64,000 nucleotides of DNA, from the NCBI GenBank assembly GCA_963717705.1, contig CAVQWT010000006.1, forward strand, positions 310,001 to 374,000, read 5' to 3'. This DNA comes from CAVQWT01 sp963717705. Lineage in GTDB: Bacteria; Pseudomonadota; Gammaproteobacteria; Burkholderiales; Casimicrobiaceae. Below the pieces are notes generated by a model. That model saw nothing but the letters and a program-made list of their open reading frames with translations, made no database searches and was not told where the DNA came from. Position numbers and translations under genes: made by a program. Of the stretch, positions 1-9,098 are shown in pieces. Position 1 is the stretch's first letter. The number at the start of each line of letters is the position of its first letter.

Positions 1-1271
1 TCGACCGCACGCAGGTCGACGCTGCCGACGCGATACTGGATCTGCACCAATTCGAGGGCGCGCGCATTGTCGTTGATGTTCGCGCTGAGGATGGCCTCGC
101 GATCACGCAATGCGTTCTCGGCGGCCAGCGCGTTCTCGACTTCGCCGAAAGAACGTTGCGCAATGCGAGCGTAGTACGCCACGGCCTCTTTTTGCTCGGC
201 AGTGCGGATGTCGACCTGCGCCCGCAGCGCGCCGCCCTGGTAAATGGGAGCGAGCAGGTTGGCGCCGAAGCTGAAGGCCGGATTGCTCCGATCCTGCAAA
301 AGGAAGACATCGCTCGTCAGGTAGCTTCCGCCGGCAGTAAGGCTGATGCGCGGCAACAGCGCGGCCTTCGCTTCACCGATCCGGTCGAATGCAGCGGCGA
401 CCCGGCGCTCGGCGGCAATCACGTCCGGTCGGCGCTCGAGCAGTTCCGACGGCACGCCGATGGGAACCGCTGCGGGCATCGATGCAAGTTGCTGCGCAAC
501 CGCGATCTCCGCCGAGGGGTAGCGTCCGAGCAGCAGTTCGAGCGCACGCAATGCCTGCCCGCGCGCCAGGTCGACCTGACGCAATGTGTCGCGATATGTG
601 CCGACGTTCGCGCGAGCTTCCGCCACCGCCTGCTCGTTGCCGTTGCCGATGCGCAAACGCTCCTCCGCAAGCTTCAAGAGCGACTCGGATGAGCGTAGCG
701 CCTCGACAACGATCCCCCGCTGCATTCCTGCTTCGATGGCCACGAACCAACTCTTGGCCACCATTGCCGCGAGTGACTGGCGGGCATACGCGTAGTCAGC
801 CTGCACGGCCGCGGATTGCGCCTCGGCCGCGGCCTCGCCGTAACGCATGCGGCCCCAGACGTCGAGTTCGAGGGAGGCGTTCAGGAATACCGCATTGAGG
901 CCGCCACCACCGCCGGACTTGCCGCTCTGGGTGGCCGCCAATCCCACCGCCGGCCACAGCGAGCCGCTCGCCACCGCGACATACCCCGATGCCTGCTCGA
1001 CGCGCGCCGCAGCCGCCTTCAGGTCGGCGTTGTACAGCAGCGCTTCGGACACCAGCGCGGACAACGCGGGATCGTTGAACGTCGCGAGCCAGCGGTCGGC
1101 CACCGGTGCAGCGGCACCGCCCGCGGCTTTCCACGCCGTGGGTACCGTCGTGTGCGGCAGCGCGTCCCGCTGCAGTTCGCTGCGCGTCGGCGGAGGGTTG
1201 AGCGCGCAGCCCGCCGCGACGGCCACCAGCGCCGCCGCGAGGACTCTGAGGGCAATGGAAGCGGCGCGCAT
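1..1271 (-). CDS. Outer-membrane factor lipoprotein (NodT/OprM family), C-terminus cut by window edge
   Basis: This is the outer-membrane channel component of a tripartite export system. The reading frame stays open from the ATG at 1271 to the left edge, giving about 423 residues of a family that is usually 450-500 long. The N-terminus has a signal peptide ending in a lipobox (AAGCALNPPP), so it is probably lipid-anchored. It is followed by two outer-efflux-protein repeats, with typical stretches such as LERRPDVIAAERRVAAA and ISLTAGGSYLTSDVF. The ATG overlaps the stop of the upstream HlyD gene by one base (TGATG), so the two are translationally coupled. No inner-membrane RND or MFS pump is visible in the operon. 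Family assignment is confident; the exported substrate is unknown. Confidence 0.9.
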   Translation of the reverse strand, partial: MRAASIALRVLAAALVAVAAGCALNPPPTRSELQRDALPHTTVPTAWKAAGGAAAPVADRWLATFNDPALSALVSEALLYNADLKAAAARVEQASGYVAVASGSLWPAVGLAATQSGKSGGGGGLNAVFLNASLELDVWGRMRYGEAAAEAQSAAVQADYAYARQSLAAMVAKSWFVAIEAGMQRGIVVEALRSSESLLKLAEERLRIGNGNEQAVAEARANVGTYRDTLRQVDLARGQALRALELLLGRYPSAEIAVAQQLASMPAAVPIGVPSELLERRPDVIAAERRVAAAFDRIGEAKAALLPRISLTAGGSYLTSDVFLLQDRSNPAFSFGANLLAPIYQGGALRAQVDIRTAEQKEAVAYYARIAQRSFGEVENALAAENALRDREAILSANINDNARALELVQIQYRVGSVDLRAV

Positions 1272-2491
1272 CAGTGCAGCTTGAGCACGAGGAAATCCAT
1301 GATCGAGTTGATGCGCAGGATCACCATCCGCAGGATGTGGATCGCCTCCGCATGCTCGGTGTAGACCGCGCCCGCGCCCACCGCTCCGGCGGGGAGGAAC
1401 AGCTCGCGGTCCCGCTCGGCGACGAGAAGCTTGACCGGGAACCGGCCCGGAACCTGCGGGTAGGCGCCGGTCTGCGGCAGCGTGCCCGACTGCGGCACCT
1501 GCCCCTGGCCTTGCGCCCAGACGATCGAGTCCACCGAGGCCTTGATGACGCGCCCCGGGTAGTTGTGCAGCGTGAACTCGGCCGGGTTGCCCGGTTCCAC
1601 GAACAGCAGTTCGTTCTGCGCGTAGAGCGCGACGATTTGATACTCCTCCTCGACGAAGCTCATCGCCGGCGCCAGCGGCATCGCGACCGTGTACGAACCC
1701 GGCCGCAGCTGGACGTTGATCGCGTAGCCGCTGGTCGGGGCGAAGACCGCCGTCTGGTCGAGGTTCCACTGCGCGTTGGCGAGGTCCGCACGGCTCAAGT
1801 CGACCTGCGCCTTCGCGGTCGCGAGCTGCGCGCGGGCAGCAGCGACTGACGCCTGCTCGCCGTTCACCTGCCCCGACAGCTTCTGCGTGACCTGCGCCTC
1901 GTTCGCGACCGCGGTCGCGATCTGGCCTTGCAGCTCGGTCACGTTGGCCTCGGCCTGTTCCAGCGAGAACTTGTCGCCGGCGCCGGTCGCCACCAGTTCA
2001 CGGTACTGCCGGACCCGCAGCCGCGCGAGCTCCAGTTTGGGCTGCAGTGCGCTGACCTGTCCGCTCGCCGATTTCAGCTGCTCCTGCAGCTGGCGGGCGC
2101 CGGCCGAGGCATCCACCAGGCCCGCGGCGGCCTGCGCGAGCTTCGCCTCGTCGGCGGCGAGCCTCGACTTGGCGACGTTGAGGTCGTTCTGGTACGGCGT
2201 AGGGTCGATGCGGAAGAGGAGCTCGCCCTTCTTCACCAGCCGGTTGGGCTCGACCGGCACCTCGATCACACGCCCCCGCACCTGGGGAATGATCTGCACG
2301 ACGTACTTGATGACGCGCACGTCGGAGGACGACGGCGCGACCACGTTGAGCGTCAGGATCAGCGCCGTCAGCGCGACGATCGGGATGACGACGACGGTGA
2401 CCTGCGACGTGGTGTTCCACGGCAGCCACTTGAACTTGATGAAGATCAGCCAGACGAAGAACGCGTAGATTCCGAGCAGCAGGGCTTCCAT
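1271..2491 (-). CDS. HlyD-family membrane fusion protein (YibH-like)
   Basis: A 406-residue periplasmic adaptor that would link an inner-membrane partner to the outer-membrane factor encoded downstream. The N-terminus has two hydrophobic segments (about residues 3-20 and 30-50). Then come a biotinyl-lipoyl half motif (VRGRVIEVPVEPNRLVKKG), a long alanine/glutamine-rich coiled-coil hairpin (about 110-230) and a second lipoyl/beta-barrel part (FAPTSGYAINVQLRPG). The start codon overlaps the DUF3302 stop by one base. The pairing of an HlyD protein with DUF3302 is the same as E. coli yibH-yibI. The substrate is not predictable from sequence. Confidence 0.9.
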   Translation of the reverse strand: MEALLLGIYAFFVWLIFIKFKWLPWNTTSQVTVVVIPIVALTALILTLNVVAPSSSDVRVIKYVVQIIPQVRGRVIEVPVEPNRLVKKGELLFRIDPTPYQNDLNVAKSRLAADEAKLAQAAAGLVDASAGARQLQEQLKSASGQVSALQPKLELARLRVRQYRELVATGAGDKFSLEQAEANVTELQGQIATAVANEAQVTQKLSGQVNGEQASVAAARAQLATAKAQVDLSRADLANAQWNLDQTAVFAPTSGYAINVQLRPGSYTVAMPLAPAMSFVEEEYQIVALYAQNELLFVEPGNPAEFTLHNYPGRVIKASVDSIVWAQGQGQVPQSGTLPQTGAYPQVPGRFPVKLLVAERDRELFLPAGAVGAGAVYTEHAEAIHILRMVILRINSIMDFLVLKLH

Positions 2492-3087
2492 CAGGCGCTC
2501 CCTGCCTTTCCGCCGGCACCGGCCGGCACCGGCTGCGCCACGATGGGCGCGGCCGGCGCCGCCTCCGCGACGACCAGTTCGCGCCGCAGCGCCTTGAGTT
2601 CCGGCGACAGTCCGCCCTTGGCGTCGATCGCGTCGAGCTCCTCGCGCAGATGCGCAAGCTCATGGCCGGGCAGTTCTCCCGCGCGCGCCCTGGCGCCCAT
2701 ATCGTGGAAATAGTCTTCGTGTTTCTCGGTCCCGTAGGCCATCTTGTAGGTCACCGGCTTGACGTAGGCCCACAGCCAGGCGATCGGCCACAGCATGCCG
2801 CCGAACACCAGCGACAGCAGGCACAGCACCTGGATCGCGTCCCGCTGCGGATGGTGGCGCTTGTGGGCGATCTTCTCCGGCAGGATGTGGACCAGCCAGA
2901 ACAGCACGATCCCGCCGATCGGCACGAAGATGATGACGAACCAGGCGAGGTACATCGCCGCGGAGTCCATCATCTCGGGCGGCAGGAACGACGCGTGTGC
3001 GCTCGTCGCCACGGCCAGGCCGGCCAAGGCCAGCCCCGCCGCGGCGACGCCGCGATGCGAGACGGGCGCTGTCAATCGGGATTTCAT
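2491..3087 (-). CDS. DUF3302 inner-membrane protein (YibI-like)
   Basis: A 198-residue membrane protein of the DUF3302 family, whose function is unknown but which is found next to HlyD proteins. A signal-like or first membrane segment (residues 12-30) is followed by two strong transmembrane helices with the conserved text FVIIFVPIGGIVLFWLVHILPEKIAHKR and GGMLWPIAWLWAYVKP. The tail is charged with an Ala/Pro-rich end. I chose the ATG at 3087 because a GGAGGT ribosome site lies just upstream; a start 27 residues earlier (3168) is open but lacks one. It is the first gene of a tightly overlapping three-gene operon with HlyD and the outer-membrane factor. Confidence 0.85.
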   Translation of the reverse strand: MKSRLTAPVSHRGVAAAGLALAGLAVATSAHASFLPPEMMDSAAMYLAWFVIIFVPIGGIVLFWLVHILPEKIAHKRHHPQRDAIQVLCLLSLVFGGMLWPIAWLWAYVKPVTYKMAYGTEKHEDYFHDMGARARAGELPGHELAHLREELDAIDAKGGLSPELKALRRELVVAEAAPAAPIVAQPVPAGAGGKAGSA

Positions 3088-3220
3088 CGGGAACCTACCT
3101 CCGTAAGCATGCTGCCGGGAGCTGCGCGTCGACACCGGCGACATCGCCGCGCGTCGCGTCATCGCCATTATTCGCCATGCCCGGCTCGAATAGCCCGATT
3201 ATTCGCGCCTGGCCGCGCGA

Positions 3221-3261
3221 TGCCGGACATTTTGCGCCATTCCCTGGACATTTTCCGACAA
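3221..3261 (-). promoter_or_regulatory. Tandem 21-bp-period direct repeat, candidate AraC-family operator
   Basis: Read on the minus strand, two 20-mers lie one base apart: TTGTCGGAAAATGTCCAGGG (3261-3242) and ATGGCGCAAAATGTCCGGCA (3240-3221). They share AAAATGTCC at the same phase. They sit about 135 bp upstream of the DUF3302 start and point toward it. The pattern TGTC-N7-TGT-N2-AG matches the repeats at 5905-5945 and 20905-20945. The 21-bp period places both half-sites on the same DNA face, as in known AraC-type tandem sites. Binding itself is inferred. Confidence 0.55.
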
Positions 3262-3361
3262 CATCCTGCCTCAGTGTTGCGGGAAATCAACTGTTTGGCA
3301 TTCGTGCACGCCCGACTCGCAGGAATGGCAACGGCACTCGTGCAGGGCATGCCGGCTACGG

Positions 3362-4027
3362 TCAGAACGTGGCGCCGATCGAGCCGACGAAGACCTGGTC
3401 CGCCGACCCGGCGTTGAACCAGTATCCGCCGAGCGTCACGGGACCCCATGTCAGCTGCGCGAACGGCCCGAGCTGGATGTCGCGGTCGCCGCCGTAGGCG
3501 CGCGTGCGCTGGCCTGCGAGCCCGACGCGAAGCCACTCGACCGGCCGGAAGCCGAGTTCGCTCCAGGAGTAGAAATAGCTGTCGTCCCGCTGCGCACTGT
3601 CGCGGACGTACTCGGCCTCGACGTAGAGGTCGAGCGACTTCCACGCGACGCTCGCCTCCAGCCCGGGCACGAACGCCCGCACCGAGCCCCAGGCACCCCC
3701 GAGCAGCGGGGTCAGCTCCCAGGTGACGGATTCCCCGCCCGAAAACGTCCAGCCGACGAAGGCCGAGCGCGCGCCGACCGCCTCGTAGTTGTACCTCGCC
3801 TCGAGATGCAGCGGTCCGCGGTCGGCGGTGGCGATGGCCGAGGTGTAGTTGTCGCCACCGCGAACCACGGTGGGATAGGCGGTGACCGCGAACTCCCACG
3901 AGGGCTTTTCGGGACGCGACGCGCGGCGCCCGGCGTGGTCGTCGCCGCCGTCGGCTTCGCCGGCATGCGCCACGGCGGCCGTGAGGGCGACGACGGCGAC
4001 GATACCGCAGTTGACAACGGACCTCAT
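3362..4027 (-). CDS. Predicted outer-membrane beta-barrel protein, function unknown
   Basis: A 221-residue exported protein. The N-terminus MRSVVNCGIVAVVALTAAVA is a clear signal peptide, followed by a short Asp/His/Arg-rich linker. The rest alternates aromatic and polar residues in strand-like stretches (WEFAVTAYPTVV, LHLEARYNYEAVG, SWSELGFRPVEWLRVGLAG) and ends in a terminal aromatic (SIGATF), typical of outer-membrane barrels. I chose the ATG at 4027, which overlaps the stop of the upstream membrane-protein gene by four bases (ATGA). The open frame extends upstream, but that part lies inside the neighbouring gene. No specific family was recognised. Confidence 0.75.
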   Translation of the reverse strand: MRSVVNCGIVAVVALTAAVAHAGEADGGDDHAGRRASRPEKPSWEFAVTAYPTVVRGGDNYTSAIATADRGPLHLEARYNYEAVGARSAFVGWTFSGGESVTWELTPLLGGAWGSVRAFVPGLEASVAWKSLDLYVEAEYVRDSAQRDDSYFYSWSELGFRPVEWLRVGLAGQRTRAYGGDRDIQLGPFAQLTWGPVTLGGYWFNAGSADQVFVGSIGATF

Positions 4028-4698
4028 CCGCCGAGCGCCATGATCGCGCCCACGAGTGCCACCCCCACCGCGACCATCATGAACCCGAACCTCCAGCTGC
4101 CGAAGCCGGCGTAGTGGCCCAGCGCGAACCCGCCCCAGAACAGCATCGCGAGCGCGATCACGCGCGAAACGGTCATCGCCGTGCGCACGTCGCCGATCAG
4201 CGCGAACGGCAGCACGACCGGAAAGGTCGAGGCGACGACGATCAGGAATATCCAGAGGGCGGCGAGCAGATCGTCCCGCTGCAGGGCCGGTCGCGTCGGC
4301 AGGCCGGACAGGGCGACGATGCGCCCGCGGATCGCCTCCAGTTCCACCGACGAGAACAGCCGCGCGACCGGCCGCGACAGCGAGCGCTCGATCAGGCTGC
4401 GACCGGCTTCCGGATCGGCCGCGGACCGAACCGAAACGACCAGCGTGAACGTCTTGGCACGCTCGGTGGCGATGCGCACCAGGTACATCACCGCGTCGAC
4501 GAGACCCCACGCGAGGTTGCACCCCAACGCGGCGACGAACATCGAACGGAGTTCGTCGCGCCCGGAATCGGCCACCGAAAGGGCCCCGACGAACGAGAGC
4601 GCCATGAACAGGCCGAAGAGCAGCTCCGATACGCGGTCCACGACGTTCAGCACGGGCTCGCGCACCGGTTGCTCGGGCAGGGAATCGCTGTGCGCCAT
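4024..4698 (-). CDS. VIT1/CCC1-like integral membrane protein
   Basis: A 224-residue protein with about five hydrophobic helices: one near residues 25-45, one near 55-75 and three in the C-terminal half, starting from LLAALWIFLIVVASTFPVVLPFAL. The layout resembles VIT/CCC1 iron or manganese transporters, with a central cytoplasmic charged segment between helices 2 and 3. The match is from general layout, not from an unambiguous motif. The downstream gene (outer-membrane protein) overlaps by four bases, so the two are co-expressed. AraC regulator 1 ends 80 bp upstream on the same strand and may be in the same transcript. The substrate is unknown. Confidence 0.6.
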   Translation of the reverse strand: MAHSDSLPEQPVREPVLNVVDRVSELLFGLFMALSFVGALSVADSGRDELRSMFVAALGCNLAWGLVDAVMYLVRIATERAKTFTLVVSVRSAADPEAGRSLIERSLSRPVARLFSSVELEAIRGRIVALSGLPTRPALQRDDLLAALWIFLIVVASTFPVVLPFALIGDVRTAMTVSRVIALAMLFWGGFALGHYAGFGSWRFGFMMVAVGVALVGAIMALGG

Positions 4699-4778
4699 CG
4701 TCGGTCCTCGGTGCGCGTCGCGTGTTGTCACGTCGCGACGCGTCCTGCTGCGTCGTCTCCGCGAGCGGCGTGGCCAGC

Positions 4779-5885
4779 TCAGCCGAGGCGGATGGGCGCC
4801 GCGCCCCGGCGCGCGGTCTGCGGTGCGTTCCCCGCCTCCGCCCGCCAGCGGCCGGGCGTGGTGCCGCTCCACCTCCGGAACGCCCGGGTGAAGGCGCTTG
4901 CGTCGGCGTAGTCTAGCAGCGCGGCAATCTGGCCCACCTCCATCGCCGAGTCCTCGAGCATCTGCCGCGCGATCTCGAACCGACCCTCGTCGACGAGTTC
5001 CTGGAAGCCGACGCCGAAGGCATCCAATCGGCGACTCAGCGTGCGCGAATGCATCGAGAACAGCGCCGCCACCTGGTCGGCCCCGGCGTGTCCGGTGACG
5101 AGCGCGGTGCGCAGCACGCTGCGCACCTGCTCCGGGAAATCGTCGCCATGCCGGGCCTCGAGCGCGTCGATTTGCCTTTGCAGCATGCGGCGCACCGACG
5201 GATCGGCGCCGGGCAGGCTGCGCGCCAGCCAGTGGTCGGAAAACATCAGCGCGTTCCGCTCGGCGTCGAAGCGCAGCGGGGCCTTGAAAAGCCTCCGGTA
5301 AGGTCCGACGTCGTCCGGCCTGCGCTGGCCGAAGCGAACCTCGACCGGCTTCCACTGGGGGCCGCACAGCTCCCGCATGATGTTGAACAGCATCGCGACC
5401 GCGCCGCTCCCGACCTGGCCCGTCGCCTCGACACCCGGCTGATAGATGTCGTAGCCCAGCGTCGCCAGGCCGCCGTCCACCGTCAGCGTCGTCACCGCGC
5501 CGCGGGCCTGGAGATGGAAGTGGCGAACGAGGCTGCGCAGCGCCGTTTCCACGTCCGGCGAATACTTCACCAGCAGGCCCACGAGCCCCAGCGTTTGCAG
5601 CCCCGCCTGCCCGCCGATCAGGATGCCGAGGTGCTGGCAGCCGGTCCTGGCCACGCAATGCGCCACCAGGCGGCTGCGGGCGGCGAAGGAAACCTCGTTG
5701 TCGGGGTCGTCGAACAGCGCGAGGTCGAACCCCGCCTCGGCCAGTACCGCGGCCGGGTCGAAGCCCAGACTCCCGAGGATGGCCGGCAGCGCGAGGGTGG
5801 GGCCGACGCGCACCGTGGCCTCGGCGTGTCCACCGAGCCCCGTTCGCCGCCCGGCGCGGGCTGATCGCTCAATGGTTGACTTCAA
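4779..5885 (-). CDS. AraC-family transcriptional regulator 1 (arabinose_bd-type N-terminus)
   Basis: A 368-residue regulator. Residues about 28-215 form the arabinose-binding-like sensory domain found in OruR/ArgR/GbdR-type regulators (LGLVGLLVKYSPDVETALRSLVRH). The C-terminus (about 255-350) has two helix-turn-helix motifs (GADQVAALFSMHSRTLSRRL and VGQIAALLDYADASAFTRAFRRWSG). The longest frame starts with TTG at 5885; a GTG about 24 residues downstream is an alternative. It is a clear paralog of the regulators at 18.5-19.6 and 19.7-20.8 kb. A tandem repeat site lies directly upstream (5905-5945), suggesting autoregulation and/or control of the divergent gene at 6062. The ligand is unknown. 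Confidence 0.88.
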   Translation of the reverse strand: MKSTIERSARAGRRTGLGGHAEATVRVGPTLALPAILGSLGFDPAAVLAEAGFDLALFDDPDNEVSFAARSRLVAHCVARTGCQHLGILIGGQAGLQTLGLVGLLVKYSPDVETALRSLVRHFHLQARGAVTTLTVDGGLATLGYDIYQPGVEATGQVGSGAVAMLFNIMRELCGPQWKPVEVRFGQRRPDDVGPYRRLFKAPLRFDAERNALMFSDHWLARSLPGADPSVRRMLQRQIDALEARHGDDFPEQVRSVLRTALVTGHAGADQVAALFSMHSRTLSRRLDAFGVGFQELVDEGRFEIARQMLEDSAMEVGQIAALLDYADASAFTRAFRRWSGTTPGRWRAEAGNAPQTARRGAAPIRLG

Positions 5886-5904
5886 GCAAGCTCCTGATTC
5901 GATG

Positions 5905-5945
5905 CTGTCAAAAAATGTACAGTGGATGTCTGCAATTGTCGAGTG
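5905..5945 (+). promoter_or_regulatory. Tandem 21-bp-period direct repeat, candidate AraC-family operator
   Basis: Two 20-mers are separated by one base: CTGTCAAAAAATGTACAGTG (5905-5924) and ATGTCTGCAATTGTCGAGTG (5926-5945). TGTC, TGT and AGTG recur exactly 21 bp apart. The element lies in the short region between AraC regulator 1 (minus) and the periplasmic protein gene starting at 6062 (plus). It matches the repeats at 3221-3261 and 20905-20945, the latter next to AraC 3. The repeat is seen in the sequence; its role as an operator is inferred. Confidence 0.55.
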
Positions 5946-6061
5946 CCCGGGTGCCGCGCACCGATAATTGCAGAACGCGGACTGGCAACGTGTCGGCGGC
6001 CGTCGCCGTGGGCCGCAGAGTGCCGCATCAACCCTCGTTCCACGACCTGACGGAATCCCTG

Positions 6062-6678
6062 ATGAACACGAAATCGAAATTCACGCTGGCCCTGATCGCC
6101 GCGGCACTGGCCGCGACCGCGGTGGCGCAACAGCCCGGCGCCACCGGCGGCGCGATGGTCGCCAGCGAGCCCGGCAAGGCGGCGGTCGTCCGCGCGGCGG
6201 AACTCTCCGCCCAGGTCGTCGCCATCGACAAGGCGACGCGGACGCTGACGCTGAAGGGGCCGAAGGGCGACAGGGTCGACCTCGTCGCCGGCGAGGACGT
6301 CAGGAACTTCGACCAGATCAAGCTCGGCGACTTCGTCGTCGCGCGCTACGCGCAGGCGTTGACGCTCGAACTGAAGAAGACCCGGGTCGCCGCCGGCGAC
6401 GTAGTCGTGCGCGAGGAGGCCGCGAAGGCGAAGCCGGCGAGCGTCCGGCCGTCGCCGGCGGGCGCCAGATCACCGCCCTTGCCGACGTCACCGCGGTCGA
6501 TCCGCAGAAGAGCACGATCACGCTGAAGGGGCCGCGGGGCAATGTGGTGACGCTCAACGTGCAGAACCCCGAGCAGTTCAAGGTCGTGAAGACGGGCGAC
6601 CAGGTCGAGGTGACGTACACCGAGGCGCTCGCGCTGTCGGTCGAGCCGGCACCGAAAGCAGCGGCCAAGCCGAAGTGA
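6062..6678 (+). CDS. Exported two-repeat protein of unknown function, with one frame break
   Basis: The ATG at 6062 begins a signal peptide (MNTKSKFTLALIAAALAATAVAQ). The first repeat, about residues 40-110, contains VVAIDKATRTLTLKGPKGDRVDL and QIKLGDFVVARYAQALTLELKK. Near 6437-6460 the frame must shift by one base to reach the second, homologous repeat (RQITALADVTAVDPQKSTITLKGPRG ... GDQVEVTYTEALALSVEP), which ends at 6678. In the first frame the protein would end at 6526 with an Arg-rich tail unlike the rest. The protein is about 205 residues if the break is an assembly error. A fragment related to this protein lies at 32195-32500. A tandem AraC-type site is upstream. Confidence 0.7.
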
Positions 6679-6781
6679 GCGAGGGCCGGGGGTACACTGT
6701 CCGAAGCCAATCACCTTCGCTCGCCGCCGACCATCGTCGACCGGCCGGATGTAGAAGGTGCATAGAGAACCCGGAGCACGC

Positions 6782-8053
6782 ATGATGAACCGATTCCACA
6801 TTTCCGCTGCCGCTCGTCGCCATGGCGCGCTGCCCTGGCTCGAACTGATGGCGTGCATCGTCCTGCTCGTCTTCGCGATGAAGGCCGTCGCGCAGGCGCC
6901 GGCGGCACCAGCGGGCGCCGCGCCGCAGCCGTCGGCCGAGGAGCTCGACAAGCTCGTCGGCCCGATCGCGCTCTATCCGGACGACCTGGTCGCGATCATC
7001 CTCCCCGCCGCGACCAATCCGCTGCAGCTGGTGCAGGCGGACCGCTATCTCGACAAGCGGAAGGCCGACCCGAAGCTGCCCGTCGACGACAAGTGGGACG
7101 ACTCGGTCAAGTCGCTGCTCAACTATCCGGAGGTCGTGAAGACGATGAGCGCCGATCTCGACTGGACCAGCGCGCTCGGCGAAGCAGTCGTCACCGACCA
7201 GGGCGCGGTGCTGGACGCGATCCAGGCGTTTCGCCGCAAGGCGCAGGCCGCGGGCAACCTCAAGTCCGACGACAAGCAGGTCGTGGTGGTCGAGAAGGAG
7301 ATCGTCACCATCGCCCCGGCCGATCCGCAGGTGATCTACGTGCCGCAGTACAACCCGTCGACCGTCGTCGTCTACAGTGCGGCGCCGTACTGGGGCTACT
7401 ACCCGACGGCCTACCCGTCGTACTACTACCCGTATCCGCCCGGCGCCGCGCTCGCGGCCGGCGTCGTCTGGGGCGCGGCGATCGGCGCGGCCTGGAGTGG
7501 AGGCCGATACGGCGCGAACTACGGTGGTGACGCCAACATCAACGTCAACCGCAACACCAACATCAACACGGGGGACATCAACCGCGGCGGCGGCGCGCGC
7601 CAGCAGCCGGCGGGCGGTGGCACGGCCTGGAAGTCCAACAAGCAGCCGGGCCAGGTCAGCAGCTCGGTCGGCAAGACGGCATCGTCGGCGCGAGTCGGCG
7701 ATGCGCGTGCCGGCGGCGGCTACGGGTCGGGCGGCGGTGCGGCAGCACGCCCATCGACGCAGGGTGCCGGTGGGGCGGGTGGTGGCGCCGCGTCGCGCAG
7801 CCAGCCGGGTACGATCAGCGCGTCTCCGCGCGACAGCTACGGCGGCAGCGGCGGGCGGGGCGGCGGCTCGGGCGGTGACGCCTTCGGCGGCTACGGCTCC
7901 GGCTCCGGGCGGCAGACCCAGATGGACAGTTCCCGAGGTGCGTCGAGCCGAAGCGCGTCGTCAGGCGCGAGCGCGCGTTCGATGCCGAGCGGCGGCGGCG
8001 GGCGTGGTGGTGGTGGGGGCGGTGGACGGGGCGGCGGTGGCGGCCGACGTTGA
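6782..8053 (+). CDS. DUF3300 exported protein, copy 1
   Basis: A 423-residue secreted protein. After an N-terminal hydrophobic segment (about residues 20-38), residues 50-205 form the DUF3300 domain (LDKLVGPIALYPDDLVAIILPAATNPLQLVQADRYL, NYPEVVKTMSADLDWTSALG, PADPQVIYVPQYNPSTVVVYS). A hydrophobic, Tyr-rich segment follows, then an Asn-rich stretch (NINVNRNTNINTGDINRGGG) and a long Gly/Ser-rich low-complexity tail that is probably disordered. I chose the ATG at 6782; a possible TACACT -10 element is near 6692. The next gene encodes DUF2950, and the same pair recurs at 55.1-57.6 kb. The molecular function is unknown. Confidence 0.85.
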   Translation: MMNRFHISAAARRHGALPWLELMACIVLLVFAMKAVAQAPAAPAGAAPQPSAEELDKLVGPIALYPDDLVAIILPAATNPLQLVQADRYLDKRKADPKLPVDDKWDDSVKSLLNYPEVVKTMSADLDWTSALGEAVVTDQGAVLDAIQAFRRKAQAAGNLKSDDKQVVVVEKEIVTIAPADPQVIYVPQYNPSTVVVYSAAPYWGYYPTAYPSYYYPYPPGAALAAGVVWGAAIGAAWSGGRYGANYGGDANINVNRNTNINTGDINRGGGARQQPAGGGTAWKSNKQPGQVSSSVGKTASSARVGDARAGGGYGSGGGAAARPSTQGAGGAGGGAASRSQPGTISASPRDSYGGSGGRGGGSGGDAFGGYGSGSGRQTQMDSSRGASSRSASSGASARSMPSGGGGRGGGGGGGRGGGGGRR

Positions 8054-8108
8054 AGGCACGAGCATGCTCATGCAGACATTTCCTTCCATCGACAGCAAGG
8101 CCTCATCC

Positions 8109-9034
8109 ATGAACATCACCCTCTTCTGGTCACGCTTGCGCATGCTCGCGCTGGCGCTCATGGTGGCCGTTCCGCTCGCCGCAGCGGCCGCCCCGCAGGA
8201 AACCTTCGCCACGCCGGAGGCGGCCGTCGATGCGCTGATGGCTGCACTCAAGGCCGACAGCGACCAAGCCATGCTGGCGATCTTCGGCGAAGAGCACAAG
8301 GGACTGATCATCGAATCTGATCGCGCGGGCACCAGCGCGACCCGGGCAAGGATCTTCGCCGCCATGCAGACGCTGCGCGTACTGCAGACGCCGACTCCGG
8401 ATCGCCGGGTGCTGGTAATCGGAGACGAGGCGTGGCCGGTGCCCATTCCGCTCGTCCGGACGGGCGACCGCTGGCGCTTCGCCACCGAGGAAGGTGCGGA
8501 CGAGATCGTCAACCGGCGCGTCGGCGGCAACGAGCGCAACGCCATCCACGTGCTGCGCGCCTACATCGATGCCCAGCGCACCTACGCGACGCGCGACCGC
8601 GACGGCGACGGCGTCCTGCAGTACGCGCAGAAGCTGGCCAGCACGCCGGGCAAGCACGACGGACTGTACTGGCCCGCCGACGTTGCGAAGGGCGAAGAGG
8701 CGAGCCCGTTCGGGCCGCTGGTCGCCGAAAGCAGCGCCTACCGAGAAGGTCGCGCGGCCGGCGCGCCCTATCGCGGCTATCACTTCAGGATCCTGACGCG
8801 GCAAGGCAAGGATGCCCCGGGCGGCGCGTACAGCTACGTGATCAACGGCCGCATGATCGCCGGCTTCGCCATGGTCGCGTACCCCGCCGAATACGGCCGG
8901 AGCGGCGTGATGACGTTCGTCGTCAGCCACAACGGCAAGGTCTACCAGAAGGACCTCGGCAAGAATTCCACCGCCATCGCCGCGAAGATGGCGGCGTTCG
9001 ACCCGGCGCCGGCTGGAAGGAAGTCGCGCCCTGA
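8109..9034 (+). CDS. DUF2950 exported protein, copy 1, with a C-terminal frame break
   Basis: An exported protein of about 308 residues. The signal peptide (MNITLFWSRLRMLALALMVA...) is followed by a DUF2950 domain with the family's typical text: WPVPIPLVRTGDRWRF, NERNAIHVLRAYIDAQRTYA, GLYWPADVAKGEEASPFGPLVAE and GGAYSYVINGRMIAGFAMVAYPAEYG. Near 9003-9005 one base appears to be missing. Shifting frame gives GAGWKEVAP and a stop at 9034, matching the C-terminus of copy 2 (DASWSKVPPAR). Without the shift the frame runs on to 9698 through unrelated sequence. An in-frame ATG at 8064 is an alternative start. Its partner DUF3300 lies 55 bp upstream. Confidence 0.8.
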
Positions 9035-9098
9035 CATCGGGCGACCGCCGGTCGACGATGCAATGACCGCCTGTCGGGGGGCATCGGGGGAGCCATCC

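Noticed and set aside
6670..6740. Single CTGTCCGAA match near 6697 as a further AraC site
   Set aside because: Only one half-site and no TGT at the second conserved position or repeat 21 bp away.
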